From: Brucella cytisi
GTDB lineage: Bacteria > Pseudomonadota > Alphaproteobacteria > Rhizobiales > Rhizobiaceae
Reading direction: 5' to 3'
Assembly: GCA_012103075.1 (NCBI GenBank)
Contig: JAAVLQ010000001.1
Span: 806,001-870,000 of the forward strand
Length of the DNA: 64,000 nt
Shown here: positions 43,727-53,600 of the stretch, piece after piece
How positions within the stretch are numbered: the first letter of the stretch is position 1
How the letters are laid out: every line of letters begins with the position of its first letter
The notes under the pieces: model-generated
Seen by the model: the letters and a program-made list of their open reading frames with translations, nothing else
Database searches by the model: none
Told to the model about the DNA's origin: nothing
Position numbers and translations under genes: made by a program

Positions 43727-44044
43727 TCATGTGGATGAGAGTTTCAATCCGATGATACCGGCGAGGATCAGTGTCACGCTCGCAATGCGGAAGAAGGTTG
43801 CAGCTTCGCCGAGAATGAATATGCCCACCAGAAACGCACCTACTGCGCCGATGCCGGTCCAGATCGCATAGGCCGTTCCGAGCGGTAGGCTGCGCATGGC
43901 GATGGAAAGCAGAATGAAACTGCCGATCATCGTCACGATGGTGATGGCGCTCGGTGTTAGGAGGGAAAACCCTTCCGACTTTTTCATGAAATAGGCCCAG
44001 ACGACCTCAAGAATTCCGGCCAGTCCCAGATAAATCCATGCCAT
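43727..44044 (-). CDS. sugE: SMR transporter, guanidinium exporter Gdx/SugE type
   Basis: Intact 105-aa four-helix drug/guanidinium antiporter. Key residues: membrane Glu in [19 protein letters not shown], and the second-to-third helix motif [20 protein letters not shown], which marks the SugE/Gdx branch rather than EmrE. It exports guanidinium in exchange for protons. ATG at 44044 is preceded by GAGGGAG. The guanidine-II riboswitch just upstream makes the substrate assignment firm by context. Confidence 0.92.
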   Translation of the reverse strand: MAWIYLGLAGILEVVWAYFMKKSEGFSLLTPSAITIVTMIGSFILLSIAMRSLPLGTAYAIWTGIGAVGAFLVGIFILGEAATFFRIASVTLILAGIIGLKLSST

Positions 44045-44049
44045 TCTAA

Positions 44050-44120
44050 TGCTCCCTCACGAGGGTTCTGAACGGGCCGTCCCGTTCGTTGAAGAAGCGG
44101 GAAGGCCGTCCTTCCCGTGA
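44050..44120 (-). promoter_or_regulatory. Guanidine-II (mini-ykkC) riboswitch upstream of sugE
   Basis: On the sugE strand two hairpins carry ACGG tetraloops: GGGAAGG-ACGG-CCTTCCC (44116 to 44099) and GAACGGG-ACGG-CCCGTTC (44087 to 44070), joined by 11 bases. This paired ACGR-loop form is the definition of the mini-ykkC/guanidine-II class. Downstream, CCCTC-GT-GAGGG (44065 to 44054) covers the Shine-Dalgarno GAGGGAG, so ligand binding, which brings the two loops together, probably frees it and turns on the exporter. Confidence 0.9.
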
Positions 44121-44143
44121 AGTCACTACGCACGGCGCTCCTA

Positions 44144-44892
44144 TCAGTGCGACGGATGCAGTGCATCGTTGAGATACATGCAGGTCAACATAGTAAATAC
44201 GTAAGCCTGAATAACCGCCATCAGCAATTCGAGCGCGGTCAGCGCGACAGTCATTGCAAGCGGCAGCACAGCAGTCAGTATGCCGAGCGTTCCGAGGCTG
44301 CCCAGCCCGATGACGAAACCAGCAAAAACCTTCAGCGTAATGTGGCCTGCAAGCATGACGGCGAACAGACGAACTGAATGACTGACTGGACGCGAGATAT
44401 AAGACATGATCTCGATCGGCACGATGATCGGCGCCAGTAGCGCCGGCACGCCTGCGGGCATGAACAGTCGAAAGAACCTGTACCCATGCCGAACGAGACC
44501 GTAGATCGTGACCGTCAGAAAGACGAGCATGGCCAGCGCAAAGGTTACGATAATGTGGCTCGTTACCGTGAAGGCATAGGGAAACATGCCAATCAGATTG
44601 GCAAACAGGATGAACAGAAACAGCGAGAAGACAAGGGGAAGAAGGTCATGCCTTTTTCACCGGCGTTCTCGCGCAATGTCTTAGACACGAATTCGTAGAG
44701 GATTTCGGCCGAGGCTTGCCAGCGTCCCGGCACGACGGTGCTTCTGCGGGACGACAGGAACATGAACGCTCCCGCACTCAGCACAGTCAACACCATGAAT
44801 AGTGCCGAATTGGTGAAGGCAACCGGCTGACCACCGATTTCGCCAAGTTCAACGATAGGCTTGATTGCGAATTGTTCGATCGGCCCAGCCAT
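44144..44892 (-). CDS. atpB: F-type ATP synthase subunit a, stand-alone copy (one frameshift)
   Basis: Proton half-channel subunit of Fo, about 249 aa: LQ-free N-terminus [40 protein letters not shown], the core [20 protein letters not shown] with the essential Arg (E. coli R210), and LQAY-type end [20 protein letters not shown]. The Asn normally four residues after that Arg is Val (codon GTC). One C is missing opposite GGGG 44635-44638. No atpI, atpE or atpF lies beside it; neighbours are sugE and an MBL gene. It is preceded by its own guanidine-II-like element. May be a paralogue of the main atpB. Confidence 0.85.
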
Positions 44893-44955
44893 AGGACACC
44901 CTCCTATGGGGCCGTCCCCGATGCGAACACTGGCACGGGTCGTCCCGCGCGGCCC
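44892..44955 (-). promoter_or_regulatory. Second guanidine-II (mini-ykkC)-like riboswitch, upstream of atpB
   Basis: On the atpB strand: GCGCGGG-ACGA-CCCGTGC (44950 to 44933, one G-T pair) and GGGG-ACGG-CCCC (44919 to 44908), linked by 13 bases; both loops fit ACGR flanked by GG/CC. Directly after, TAGGA-GGGTG-TCCTA (44906 to 44892) hides the ribosome-binding site AGGAGG and touches the start codon. Same architecture as the sugE element. Second stem is short (4 bp), hence lower confidence. Confidence 0.72.
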
Positions 44956-45101
44956 TGTAAATAGTGATTCTTGAACGGAGAGGCAAGAGGGACGTTGCCG
45001 TTATCGTGCCAACAGAAACTTGATCGCGTATCCCATGGATCAGGGAGCGTTTTCAGGTATCCTGTCATTCTTATCTATAGATTATGCCGGGAGATCGATC
45101 G

Positions 45102-46094
45102 ATGACCATCTCAAGACGTAATTTCATTGTTACAGCATCTGCTGCCGGGGCCGGATTGGCTTTATCGCCTTTGAGCTCACGGGGCGGCAGCCGAAACAGG
45201 CAGTCCCAAAGTGCAAACCCCTTCACAGCTAGAAAATCCGGGCTTCCATCGCTTTCAGTTTGGTGATTTCGAGATCACCACGCTTTCCGATGGGCGCAGA
45301 GCAGGTGAAGCGCCCGAAAAGACATATGCGGTCGATCAGGACCCGAAAGTGGTCGCCGCACTTCTTGAGGAAAATCTTCTGCCTGCCGACCGCTTCGTCA
45401 ACAGCTTCACGCCAGTGCTGATCAATACAGGAAAGGAGCTTGTCCTGTTTGACACCGGCATGGGGGCAGGTGCCCGCGAAGCAGGATTGGGCAAACTGGC
45501 CAGCGCGCTTGAGGCCTCGGGCTACAAGACGGACGATGTGTCGCTCGTGGTGCTAAGCCATTTCCATCCCGATCACATCGGCGGATTGATGGAAGACGGC
45601 AAGCCAGTCTTCGCCAATGCGCGCTACGCCACCGGGCAAAAGGAATTCGACTTCTGGACCGATCCCGCGCGGCTCGACAGTCCCGCCAAGACCGTTGCTG
45701 AAATGGTGACCAAAAACGTCAAGCCTCTCGCGGAGAAGATGGCTTTCCGGGCGATGATAGCGAGGTCGTTTCCGGAATTCATTCGGTGGCCGCTTATGGC
45801 CACACGCCGGGCCATCTGGCTTTCCGCGTTGAAACGACTAGCAAGTCGCTGATGCTGGTCTCGGATACGGCGAACCATTTCGTGATTACGTTGCAGCGAC
45901 CCGAATGGCACGTTTCCTTCGATATCGACAAGGATGCTGCCGCCCAGACCCGCAAACGCATGTTCGACATGATCGCGACCGACAGGCTATCGTTCATCGG
46001 CTATCATATGCCGTTTCCGGCGCTGGCCTATCTCAAGCGGGAAGGCGAGGGCTATCGCTACGTCGCGGAAACATATCAGTTGCGCGAGAAATAG
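45102..46094 (+). CDS. MBL-fold metallo-hydrolase with Tat signal (two frameshifts)
   Basis: About 330-aa exported hydrolase. Twin-arginine signal SRRNFIVTASAAGAGLALSP; zinc site SHFHPDHIGG (HxHxDH), further His in YGHTPGHLAF and Asp in MLVSDTANHF, and a late His in FIGYHMPFP. Substrate unknown; related proteins include quorum-quenching lactonases and periplasmic esterases. Surplus G in GGGG 45181-45184 and missing G in GGG 45749-45751; both lengths cancel, so 330 codons remain. Divergent from atpB. Confidence 0.85.
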
Positions 46095-46108
46095 AACCAG
46101 AGTCTGCT

Positions 46109-46834
46109 CTATCGCCCACCGGCAACGTCGATGAAAGTTCCGGTCACATAGGCGGGGGCGTCGTTGAGCAACCAGAAAATGGCTTCCGCGACTTCCTCTG
46201 CCTTGCCGGCGCGTCCGACAGGTGTACCGGCGCCCAACCTCGCCGCGCGATCAGGATTGCCGCCACTGGCATGGATTTCGGTATCGATCAGGCCCGACGC
46301 ACGGCATTGACGCGAATGCCTTTCGGTGCGAGCTCTTTTGAGAGACCGGTGGTCAGCGTATCGAGTGCACCTTTCGCCCGGCATAATCCACATATTCAAA
46401 CGGCGACCCAAGTCGCGATGCCATTGATGAGACGATGATGATGGCGCTGTCCGGCTCTAAGCGGCGTGCAGCTTCGCGCGCGCATAGATAGGTACCGTAA
46501 ACATTCACGTCGAACATCATTTTCAGACGATCAGCGCTCATGTCTGCAAGCGGCATGGTCTGAGCAACGATACCGGCGTTCAAGACGACGCCTTTCAGCG
46601 GACCCAGATCAGCCTCCGCCTTGTCGAACATGGCGATCACGTCCTTTCGCTGGATATGTCGCCCCGGATTGCCAGCGCCTGCGCGCCAAGCTTCGCTGCT
46701 TCGGTCACAGTTTGCTGAGCTGCTTGTTCGTTCCCCGCATAGTTCAAGGCCACAGACCAGCCTTGCGCCGCGCTGTGCAGAACGATGGCGCGACCGATGC
46801 CACGACTGCCACCGGTGATCAGGGCGTTCTTCAT
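46109..46834 (-). CDS. SDR family oxidoreductase (three frameshifts)
   Basis: NAD(P)-dependent short-chain dehydrogenase of about 242 aa. Cofactor loop ALITGGSRGIGRAIVLHS, LNAGIV (usual NNAG), catalytic Ser in IIIVSSMASRLG and YxxxK in YVDYAGAKGALDTL, followed by RVNAVRPGLIDTEIHASGG. ATG at 46834 has GGAGGAG seven bases upstream. Missing bases near 46643, 46378 and 46297. FabG-like; substrate unknown. Ends 14 bases from the convergent MBL gene. Confidence 0.87.
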
Positions 46835-46929
46835 GCTCTCCTCCATGCGATTCATGGGGAAGCTAATCCGATTTGCACGTTCTGCGCAAAGGAAAGATCG
46901 TATGAAAATAAAGGTTTGGGGAAGAAAAA

Positions 46930-47006
<77 letters not shown>

Positions 47007-47103
47007 AGCCGGGGACAGCCGTAGATTATAACGACTTGGCACGCAAGGGATAATTTCTTGAAACTGGCAAATTGCACATAACATTCTTGCATCGCTTCGG
47101 GGC

Positions 47104-47424
47104 TCAGGATCGCGGCGCGAAAAGGATGATACATGTACCGGCGAAAGCGATGCATGCGCCGACCACATCCCAGCGATCGGGGCGTGCTCCTTCGGCAAAC
47201 CAGATCCACAAAATTGATGCGGTGATGTAGATGCCACCATAAGCAGCATAAGCGCGACCGGCAACATTGCTTTCAATCAGGGTGAGCAGATAAGCGAACA
47301 ATGCAAGGCTCACCATGCCCGGTGCCAGCCAAAGGGCCGATTTGTCGAGCTTCAACCATGCCCAGAAGGCGAAGCATCCGGCAATTTCAAAGAGGGCTGC
47401 TGCGGCGTATATCGCGAATTGCAA
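47104..47424 (-). CDS. YnfA/UPF0060 family membrane protein
   Basis: Intact 106-aa small membrane protein of four helices: [39 protein letters not shown] and [20 protein letters not shown], highly typical of YnfA (DMT superfamily). Start is probably the TTG at 47424, with AGGAGAGC a few bases upstream; no ATG is suitably placed. Function unproven. It overlaps the 3' end of the polymerase/ligase gene upstream. Confidence 0.85.
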   Translation of the reverse strand: MQFAIYAAAALFEIAGCFAFWAWLKLDKSALWLAPGMVSLALFAYLLTLIESNVAGRAYAAYGGIYITASILWIWFAEGARPDRWDVVGACIAFAGTCIILFAPRS

Positions 47425-48710
47425 GATTCTGCTCTCCTGAGCGTTCTCTGAGTTTGAGCGAAAGCTGATACTTGTATTCCAGCCCTGCACAACCCCAGAT
47501 GATTCCGAATAGCAGATAAAAGTGGCGCCAGTGATCGGTATCGATGACATTGCCGATCAGGACATGCCCGAGATAGGTTGCATAGGCGACCAGAAGATAA
47601 GGCTGCCGGGGGCGATTGCGAAACAGAAGCTTGCAACCGATCCCGAGCGTCAGGAATGTCAGCATCAGAAAGGCTATGAAGCCGATCCAACCATAGTCGA
47701 GTACGGCTTTGAGCCAGATATTATGCGTATCCTCGCCGAACATCGGACCAAATTCGAGCGGACCGATGCCAAGCGGATGCTGTGTAGCGAGGATCATTCC
47801 AAGCCAGTGCCGCGCAAAGCGCCCCAGTCTTGCGCTGTCATAGCTTTGTTCGAGGCGCGCACGCTCACGGACAAAATCGCCGACGCCGGGGATTTGCAGA
47901 ATAATGAGGATCGCGAGAATAATTGTTACTACTGCAAGTAGACCAATTACCATCAAGCGTAGCCGAAAACGATTGCTGTGACTTTGCAGAAAAAGGACGC
48001 CGAACAGAATGGCGAAGGAGAGAGGAACCATCGCCCGGGCTGCGCGCGTGAGAAGGACAGCAGAACGCCGAGCATCAGCAGGCAGCAGAAAGGCAGATAG
48101 ACGGCCATATCGCGAATGCCCCCGCGCATGATGCGATAGAGCGTCCGTGTCAGTGGCAGTATCAGGAAAGGTCCGTAGACATTGGGGTCCTGAAATGCAC
48201 CCTGCGCCCGCCCATAGCGCGTGAAGATTTCAGCGCCCGGGAATAGGCCAAGATAACCTGCAATGCCAAGGACGGAAGAAGGCACACTGACAAGAAGATA
48301 GGCATTGAAGATGGTCTTCAGACGCCGGTGGTCACCTTCGATGACGGCGGCGAAGAATACCGATGTGAAAGCCAGAAACAGCGAGACGGCGATATAAAGC
48401 GGGGCTTTTTGACGTCAGCCATCTGCATGACTGAAATCATACCACCGAAATTGAACACGGTGAACAGGGCCAGCAGCACTAGACTTGTGCTTGTCAGCCG
48501 CAATCCGAACAATAGTGCCAGAGCAATCAGGGCGACCATATAGAGCTCATAAGGCGCAGGCTCGCTCATCACGAAGCCGAGTAGAAAGACGCCGAAGCCG
48601 ATTGCGATATTGGCGATGAGGCGGTTGAGCGCGCGTTTGCACGCCATATCTGCCGGCAGCATCAGGGCTGGACGCGGATTGCCGTCAAACCGTTGCGTCA
48701 CGCCGGTCAA
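47387..48710 (-). CDS. O-antigen ligase/polymerase-like (Wzy/WaaL) membrane protein (two frameshifts)
   Basis: About 441 aa, ten or more membrane spans. The O-antigen ligase domain pattern is seen in [20 protein letters not shown] and [36 protein letters not shown] with the conserved His. Presumed to polymerise or transfer the exopolysaccharide made by this cluster. Missing bases near 48405 ([13 protein letters not shown]) and 48040 ([17 protein letters not shown]). The TTG start at 48710 overlaps the stop of the priming transferase (TTGA), implying coupling; a GTG at 48701 is possible. Confidence 0.82.
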
Positions 48711-50254
48711 TAGGCATTTTCCGTATTGAGAAGCCGTATCGGTGTCAGGAACAGGATTCTGAGATCGAGCCAGAGTGACCAGTTTTCGATATAATACAGA
48801 TCGAACTCTGTACGCATGCGGATCTTGTTTTCATTGTCGATTTCGCCGCGCCAGCCATTGATCTGCGCCCAGCCGGTGACGCCCGGCTTGACGCGGTGAC
48901 GCGCGAAATAGCCATCGACCACCTCATTATAGAGCACGTTGTGCGAATGGGCGGCGACCGCATGCGGGCGCGGGCCTACGAGCGACAGGACCCGGCGAGA
49001 ACATTGAAGAACTGGGGCAACTCATCGATCGAGGCTTTACGAATGAAGCGTCCGACGCGGGTGACGCGAGGGTCATCCTTGGTAACGGCCTGCTTGGCGG
49101 TAGGGTCGCACATCTCGGTGTACATGGACCGGAATTTCCAGACATTGATGACTTCGTTATTGAAGCCATGCCGCTTCTGCTTGAAAATTACGGGACCCTT
49201 TGCTGTCCAGCTTGATGGCAATCGCCGTGCCGATCATGATCGGCGACAGAAGAACGATGCCAACAATGCTGAAGGCAACATCGAAGATGCGTTTGGCAAC
49301 AGAATCCCAATCGTTGATGGGCTTGTCGAAAATATCCAGCATCGGCACCGTGCCGACATAGGAGTAGGAGCGTGGGCGGAAGCGCAGGTGGTTGTTGAGC
49401 GCTGACAGCCGGATATCGACCGGGAGAACCCAGAGCTTCTTCAACAGAGCCAGCACGCGTGCCTCAGCGGTGATGGGCAGCGACACGATCAGCATGTCGA
49501 TGTGAGCGATACGGGCAAATTCGATCAGTTCGTTGATATTGCCAAGCTTGGGATAGCCAGCAACGATGGGGAGAGCGCTTGTCGTCGCGGTCATCGAAGA
49601 TGCCGCAGATACGGATATCGTTGTCGGGCTGTTGCTCGAGCGAACGGATAAGCGCTTCCGCATTGGGGCCGCCGCCGACGATGACGGCGCGGCGTTCCAT
49701 CGTGCCGTTGCGTGCCCAGCGCTTGATTTTCCATGCAACGAAGATGCGGGCAATTAAAAGCAGCACACAGGCACTGAGCGCCCAATAAAGAAACCAGCCG
49801 CGAGAAAAATCGGATGAAGCTTTCAGCAGAAAACCGGTAATGGCAAGGGTGCCAAGCACAGCTGCCCAACTTATGAAAAGCCGCCGCAGATAGCGACCGG
49901 GACTACGCAGTATATTGATCTGGTAACCGTCGTTGATTTCCATCAGCAGGACAAAAAGCGCGCCGCCGACCACCATGATGAGGGGGTAATAGAAGACCGG
50001 TGCGTGCGGATACCGACGTAAAGCAGAAAGCTCAGAATGCCTGAGAAAAAGACAAGTCCGAACTCCACCATGCGCATGACGCCGCTCAACATCAGCGGCG
50101 AAAACGTATCGTGCTGATATTGTTCGGCCATCTGTCGCGCCAGTGGGCTAAGCTTCACCTGACCTTTTAGATTGGAATCTTGTCCGGACTCCTGCTTGCT
50201 GCTGGCTTCGATGGCTTTGCGGCCAAAAGGAGAAAGCGCATCATTATCTCGCAC
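48707..50254 (-). CDS. Undecaprenyl-phosphate sugar phosphotransferase, WcaJ/ExoY-like (four frameshifts)
   Basis: Starts exopolysaccharide repeat synthesis by moving a sugar-1-phosphate to undecaprenyl phosphate. About 515 aa: four N-terminal membrane spans, a CoA-binding-like domain (RAVIVGGGPNAEALIRSLEQ), and the C-terminal catalytic bac_transf domain KRIFDVAFSIVGIVLLSPIM, KFRSMYTEM, RKASIDELPQFFNVLAGSLS, VGPRPHAVAAH, RVKPGVTGWAQINGWRGE. Missing bases near 50005 and 48985; surplus ones opposite GGGG 49568-49571 and CCC 49196-49198. GTG start at 50254 after AGGGG. Confidence 0.9.
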
Positions 50255-50792
50255 AACATTGCCCCTGATCGTAAAATGTTAGCGTAGTAATTAGACCGAG
50301 AATCCTAAGCAGAATATAAATGCCGCGTGACAAGCTTTTGACTTAGGTAAACACTCAATTAAATACTCGTTGAAAGCTGTTACTGTTAGTAACGGCTAAA
50401 AATAACATGATTTCTGTTCGCACTGCTACAGCATTGGCCGCCGGAGCCAATACACGCCCGTTGTCGCCAGTCAAGGCTTGCCTTGTCTTATTATATTGCC
50501 TAGGACGGTGATATGAAACCGTTGGAAGATAAAGCTGCAAGCGGCATTTTGCCATCGAACTGTTCGGCAAATGTTGCCGCCAACAGACCAGCTCTGTTTC
50601 CACTCCTGATCGGCACCAGATCAGACGATGTCGTGGGGTTGCTGCGCGCCTGACCGCACAGCGACCCAAAAAAAAAATTCCTGATGAGAGCAATTCACGC
50701 GGCGATCTTTCGAGATCGTATTAACTGTTTGTTTTAATGCGCTTTTATCCGATCCGCTTTTGAGCGTTTCGGAGGGTGCTCTAGGGTTGATC
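50255..50792. other. Divergent promoter region, exopolysaccharide cluster / SAM-dependent gene
   Basis: 538 bases. AT-rich near 50310-50420 with a GTTAC-TGTTA-GTAAC dyad around 50377-50391; a ten-A run at 50668-50677. One possible small gene is listed at 50513-50653. Otherwise nothing is recognised. Confidence 0.45.
50513..50653 (+). CDS. Possible 46-aa small protein
   Basis: ATG preceded by AGGACGGTGAT, a good ribosome-binding site, opens a 46-codon frame starting MKPLEDKAASGILPSNCS and ending LIGTRSDDVVGLLRA. No known family and no membrane segment. Could be a chance frame in the long intergenic region. Confidence 0.25.
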   Translation: MKPLEDKAASGILPSNCSANVAANRPALFPLLIGTRSDDVVGLLRA

Positions 50793-51524
50793 ATGACTAT
50801 CTGGGCCGAACTGGCTAGAGCGGGCAATCGTGCCGGCGATGAAATTTTTTTGCGAAAACGCGATCACATCTACGAAATCCGCTACAATGGCCGGGAGTTG
50901 ATGTCGAACGTCAATTTCCAATCCGAGACCGTGCTGGCTGAACGGTCGCTTCGCCTGCACGGGCTGCAGGTATCGCATATGCTTATCGGCGGGCTCGGTA
51001 TGGGCTTCACGCTTCGGGCAGCACTTGATCTGCTCTGCCCCGATGCCGGGGTGACGGTGTGTGAGCTCGTTCCGGAGATCGTGGAGTGGAACCGGACCCA
51101 TATCGGTCATCTGGCCGACCATCCGTTGAACGATCCGCGTGTCGATGTTCGGGTCGCTGACGTGATGGATGTTCTTCGTGCCGAACCGGGTCGCTACGAT
51201 GCCATATTGATGGATACGGATAATGGGCCGGACTTTACAGTTCGCGCGGCCAACGGAGCTATCTATGAAGACGATGGTCTGAAACAAGTGAAACGGGCGC
51301 TGAAGCCAAATGGCATCGCCGCGTTCTGGTCGGCAACCATATCAGAGCCGTTCGAAGACAAGCTCGACATGCTGCCTTGGGAATGGCAACGTGAAGACAT
51401 CTCACTCATCGGCGGGCGTGCCGATGCGTTCCATTATATCTATTTTGCGGCGCGGGGTGGGTTTCGGTCACAGTTCGAGCTGTCGGTATCGGCGTCCGAA
51501 CCCTTCGCTGCTATGGTGGGCTGA
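50793..51524 (+). CDS. Spermidine synthase-like SAM-dependent protein
   Basis: Intact 243-aa Rossmann-fold protein: SAM motif I LIGGLGMGFTLRAALDLL, motif II acidic VTVCELVPEIVEWNR, and YDAILMDTDNGPDF corresponding to the catalytic Asp region of polyamine synthases, with the N-terminal strand YEIRYNGRELMSNVNFQSE. Shorter than true spermidine synthases, so the product may be a distinct aminopropyl- or methyltransferase. ATG at 50793. Confidence 0.82.
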   Translation: MTIWAELARAGNRAGDEIFLRKRDHIYEIRYNGRELMSNVNFQSETVLAERSLRLHGLQVSHMLIGGLGMGFTLRAALDLLCPDAGVTVCELVPEIVEWNRTHIGHLADHPLNDPRVDVRVADVMDVLRAEPGRYDAILMDTDNGPDFTVRAANGAIYEDDGLKQVKRALKPNGIAAFWSATISEPFEDKLDMLPWEWQREDISLIGGRADAFHYIYFAARGGFRSQFELSVSASEPFAAMVG

Positions 51525-51537
51525 GGGGGAGTATCCG

Positions 51538-52699
51538 TCAGTCTTCCGGGACGGCCGGATCCGGGTGTGCTTCGTAATAGATCGTCTCGATCGAGTGTGC
51601 CATGGATTGCTGGCTGAAACGCTCATGCAGCCGTTTCGCATCTGGCATAGCGGTGCGAAACGTTGTGAGATCGTCTGCAGCGTCCAGCATCCTGTTCGCA
51701 AGTTTCTCCTCCTCGGGTTCCACCAGCGCCGAGGAGCGAGGTCCAAACACTTCGGGAATGCCGCCGACATTACAGGCGATGACGGGTTTGCCGGCGGCGA
51801 GCGCTTCCAACACAATATAGGGAAATGCTTCGGCGCGCGATGGAACTACCATTATCTGCCCCAAAGCAAAGGCTTCTCGGGCACCCATTCCGGGCAGGAA
51901 GCGGATTTGTGCGGAAACTCCGAGTTCCTCTGCTAGGGCTATAAAGCCGGGCTTTTCTGCACCGTCTCCCACCATCGTTGCGGTGAAAATGTGGTTGTGC
52001 CGTTCGCGCAAACGGACCAAGGCGCGGATCAGGAGGTCCGGACCCTTCAATTCACGCATCGTGCCAACGAAAAGAAAATCGCTCGCATTGGCTGCGTCGG
52101 CAACGGTATGAACTCGTCTTCGGCCAAGCCGTTATAAACGACGGCATGAAGGCCATAGGGCCGCCCTACCTTTTCTTCGTAGATACGCTTTTCGAAGTTG
52201 GAAACGAACATCACTGCATCGGTCATCGGAGCCAGCATTCTCTCGACCAGAAAGACGGCGCCGCCGCGGCGCGTCTTCCGGTCGAAATGCAGGCTACCGC
52301 CATGCGGTGAATAGATACGGGCTACGCGAGACCTAAAAACCCGTAAGACTGAGCCGAACAAACGTGCATAGACGCCGCCTTTGGCGCCATGTCCGTGCAA
52401 TATGTCCGGTCGCAATTTCTTGATGATGCGATATGCTTTGTAGGCTGCTGCTGCGTCGCCAAGTCCGATGTGGCGCTGCATGGCAATGCGATGAAGGCCG
52501 AGCGCGAGCTTGGGCCGTAATTCTTCCAGAAGCGCGTCTTCGCGCGGGCCACCGGTGGTTGCATCGCAGACGATGCCGACTGCGTGACCCTTTTTGCCTG
52601 CAGGCCCACGAGATCGCGAACATGGCGGAAGAGGCCGCCGGTTGGTTCGCGGAAACAGTGGACGATACGCAGTGGGGAGGCATTGGTGTCATCAGCCAT
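51538..52699 (-). CDS. Glycosyltransferase family 4 (two frameshifts)
   Basis: Retaining GT-B enzyme, about 387 aa, adding a sugar to the exopolysaccharide unit. Acceptor side: RIVHCFREPTGGLFRHVRDL and DILHGHGAKGGVYARLFG; donor side: FVGTMRELKGPDLLIRAL, GDGAEKP, then VVPSRAEAFPYIVLEALAAG with the E-x7-E signature and GKPVIACNVGGIPEV. Missing bases opposite TTTTT 52591-52595 and near 52108. ATG at 52699, nine bases after the Wza-like stop. Confidence 0.9.
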
Positions 52700-52708
52700 C
52701 AATCGCCA

Positions 52709-53300
52709 TCAGAACAGACGTTCGCGTACGTAGATCGTGTCGCCCGGAAGGATAGGATCGGAAATCAGCACGCGGCCAGTCAGAACCTTTCCGTTGAACT
52801 GGCGCGTGATGTCGACATTCTCCTGATTGGCACGTGGGCTGAAACCGCCTGCAGCGGCGATTGCCTTTTTGCGCGGTCATGCCCGGAACGTAGGAATACT
52901 GGCCAGCGGCGCCGACTTCACCCATCACAAAGATCGGGCGATAGCGGTCGATTTCCGCACTCACGTCAGGATCACGCAAATAGCCGCCGCGTAATTTGGA
53001 TGCGATGATGCCTTCAAGCTGCTTGGACGTCTTGCCGCGTGCCGGAATGCTGCCGACGAGCGGGAAAGCGATATAGCCAGCCTGATCGACGCTATAGGTG
53101 TTTGTAAGGCTCGGCTGCTCGAAAACCGTGATGCGCACGCGATCACCTGCATCCAGCATATAAGGCTGGTTCAGCGCTTCGTGGAAAGCAGGCGGGGCAG
53201 GGCGATAGCTGGAGCAGGCGGAAAGCGTCATGGCGGCAAGGCCCAGCGCCACGAGCATAGCGTGGCCTTTGCGCTTGTTATGAATTGTCTTCGCCGTCAT
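52709..53300 (-). CDS. Polysaccharide export lipoprotein, Wza-like (one frameshift)
   Basis: Outer-membrane/periplasmic export protein of 196 aa, shorter than Wza because only the Poly_export and one SLBB domain are present. Lipobox LAAMTLSACSSY; YMLDAGDRVRITVFEQPSLT, GYIAFPLVGSIPARGKT and VDITRQFNGKVLTGRVLISD then DTIYVRERLF at the end. One surplus A opposite TTTTT 52866-52870. Operon with the glycosyltransferase; divergent from the Wzc-like gene, its expected partner. Confidence 0.9.
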
Positions 53301-53600
53301 CTTCCGCCTCGGTTCTTCCGAAAAGCAATATTTTTACGAACGCAATCGACGCGGTACTGACAGCGCGATTACGAATATCGGTTGCAAGCGTTATCGATTG
53401 ATTAGGGTTAATGGCTGGTAAAGAAGACAGGGTTCGGCGCAAAATCTTTGTGGCTCGTCCACTGTTCGGAACTTATCCTGCTTAACCCTCTGGTTACCTT
53501 GTTCCTTTACCTTCCGGCCAGATTCGGGGGTGCATTACCCCACGCGGGCGAGAGCGATCACGCGCGCAAGCGCACTCGCGAAGTCCATGGAGAATGGGGA
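53301..53600. other. Divergent promoter region wza-like / wzc-like
   Basis: 300 bases separating the export lipoprotein and chain-length genes. No gene; no operator recognised. Confidence 0.45.

Noticed and set aside
44144-44892. atpB as part of the main ATP synthase operon
   Set aside because: Neither atpI nor atpE/atpF is adjacent on either side within 3 kb.
50660-50680. Ten-A run as a phase-variation tract
   Set aside because: It lies in non-coding DNA, about 115 bases before the next start, and homopolymer lengths are unreliable in this record.
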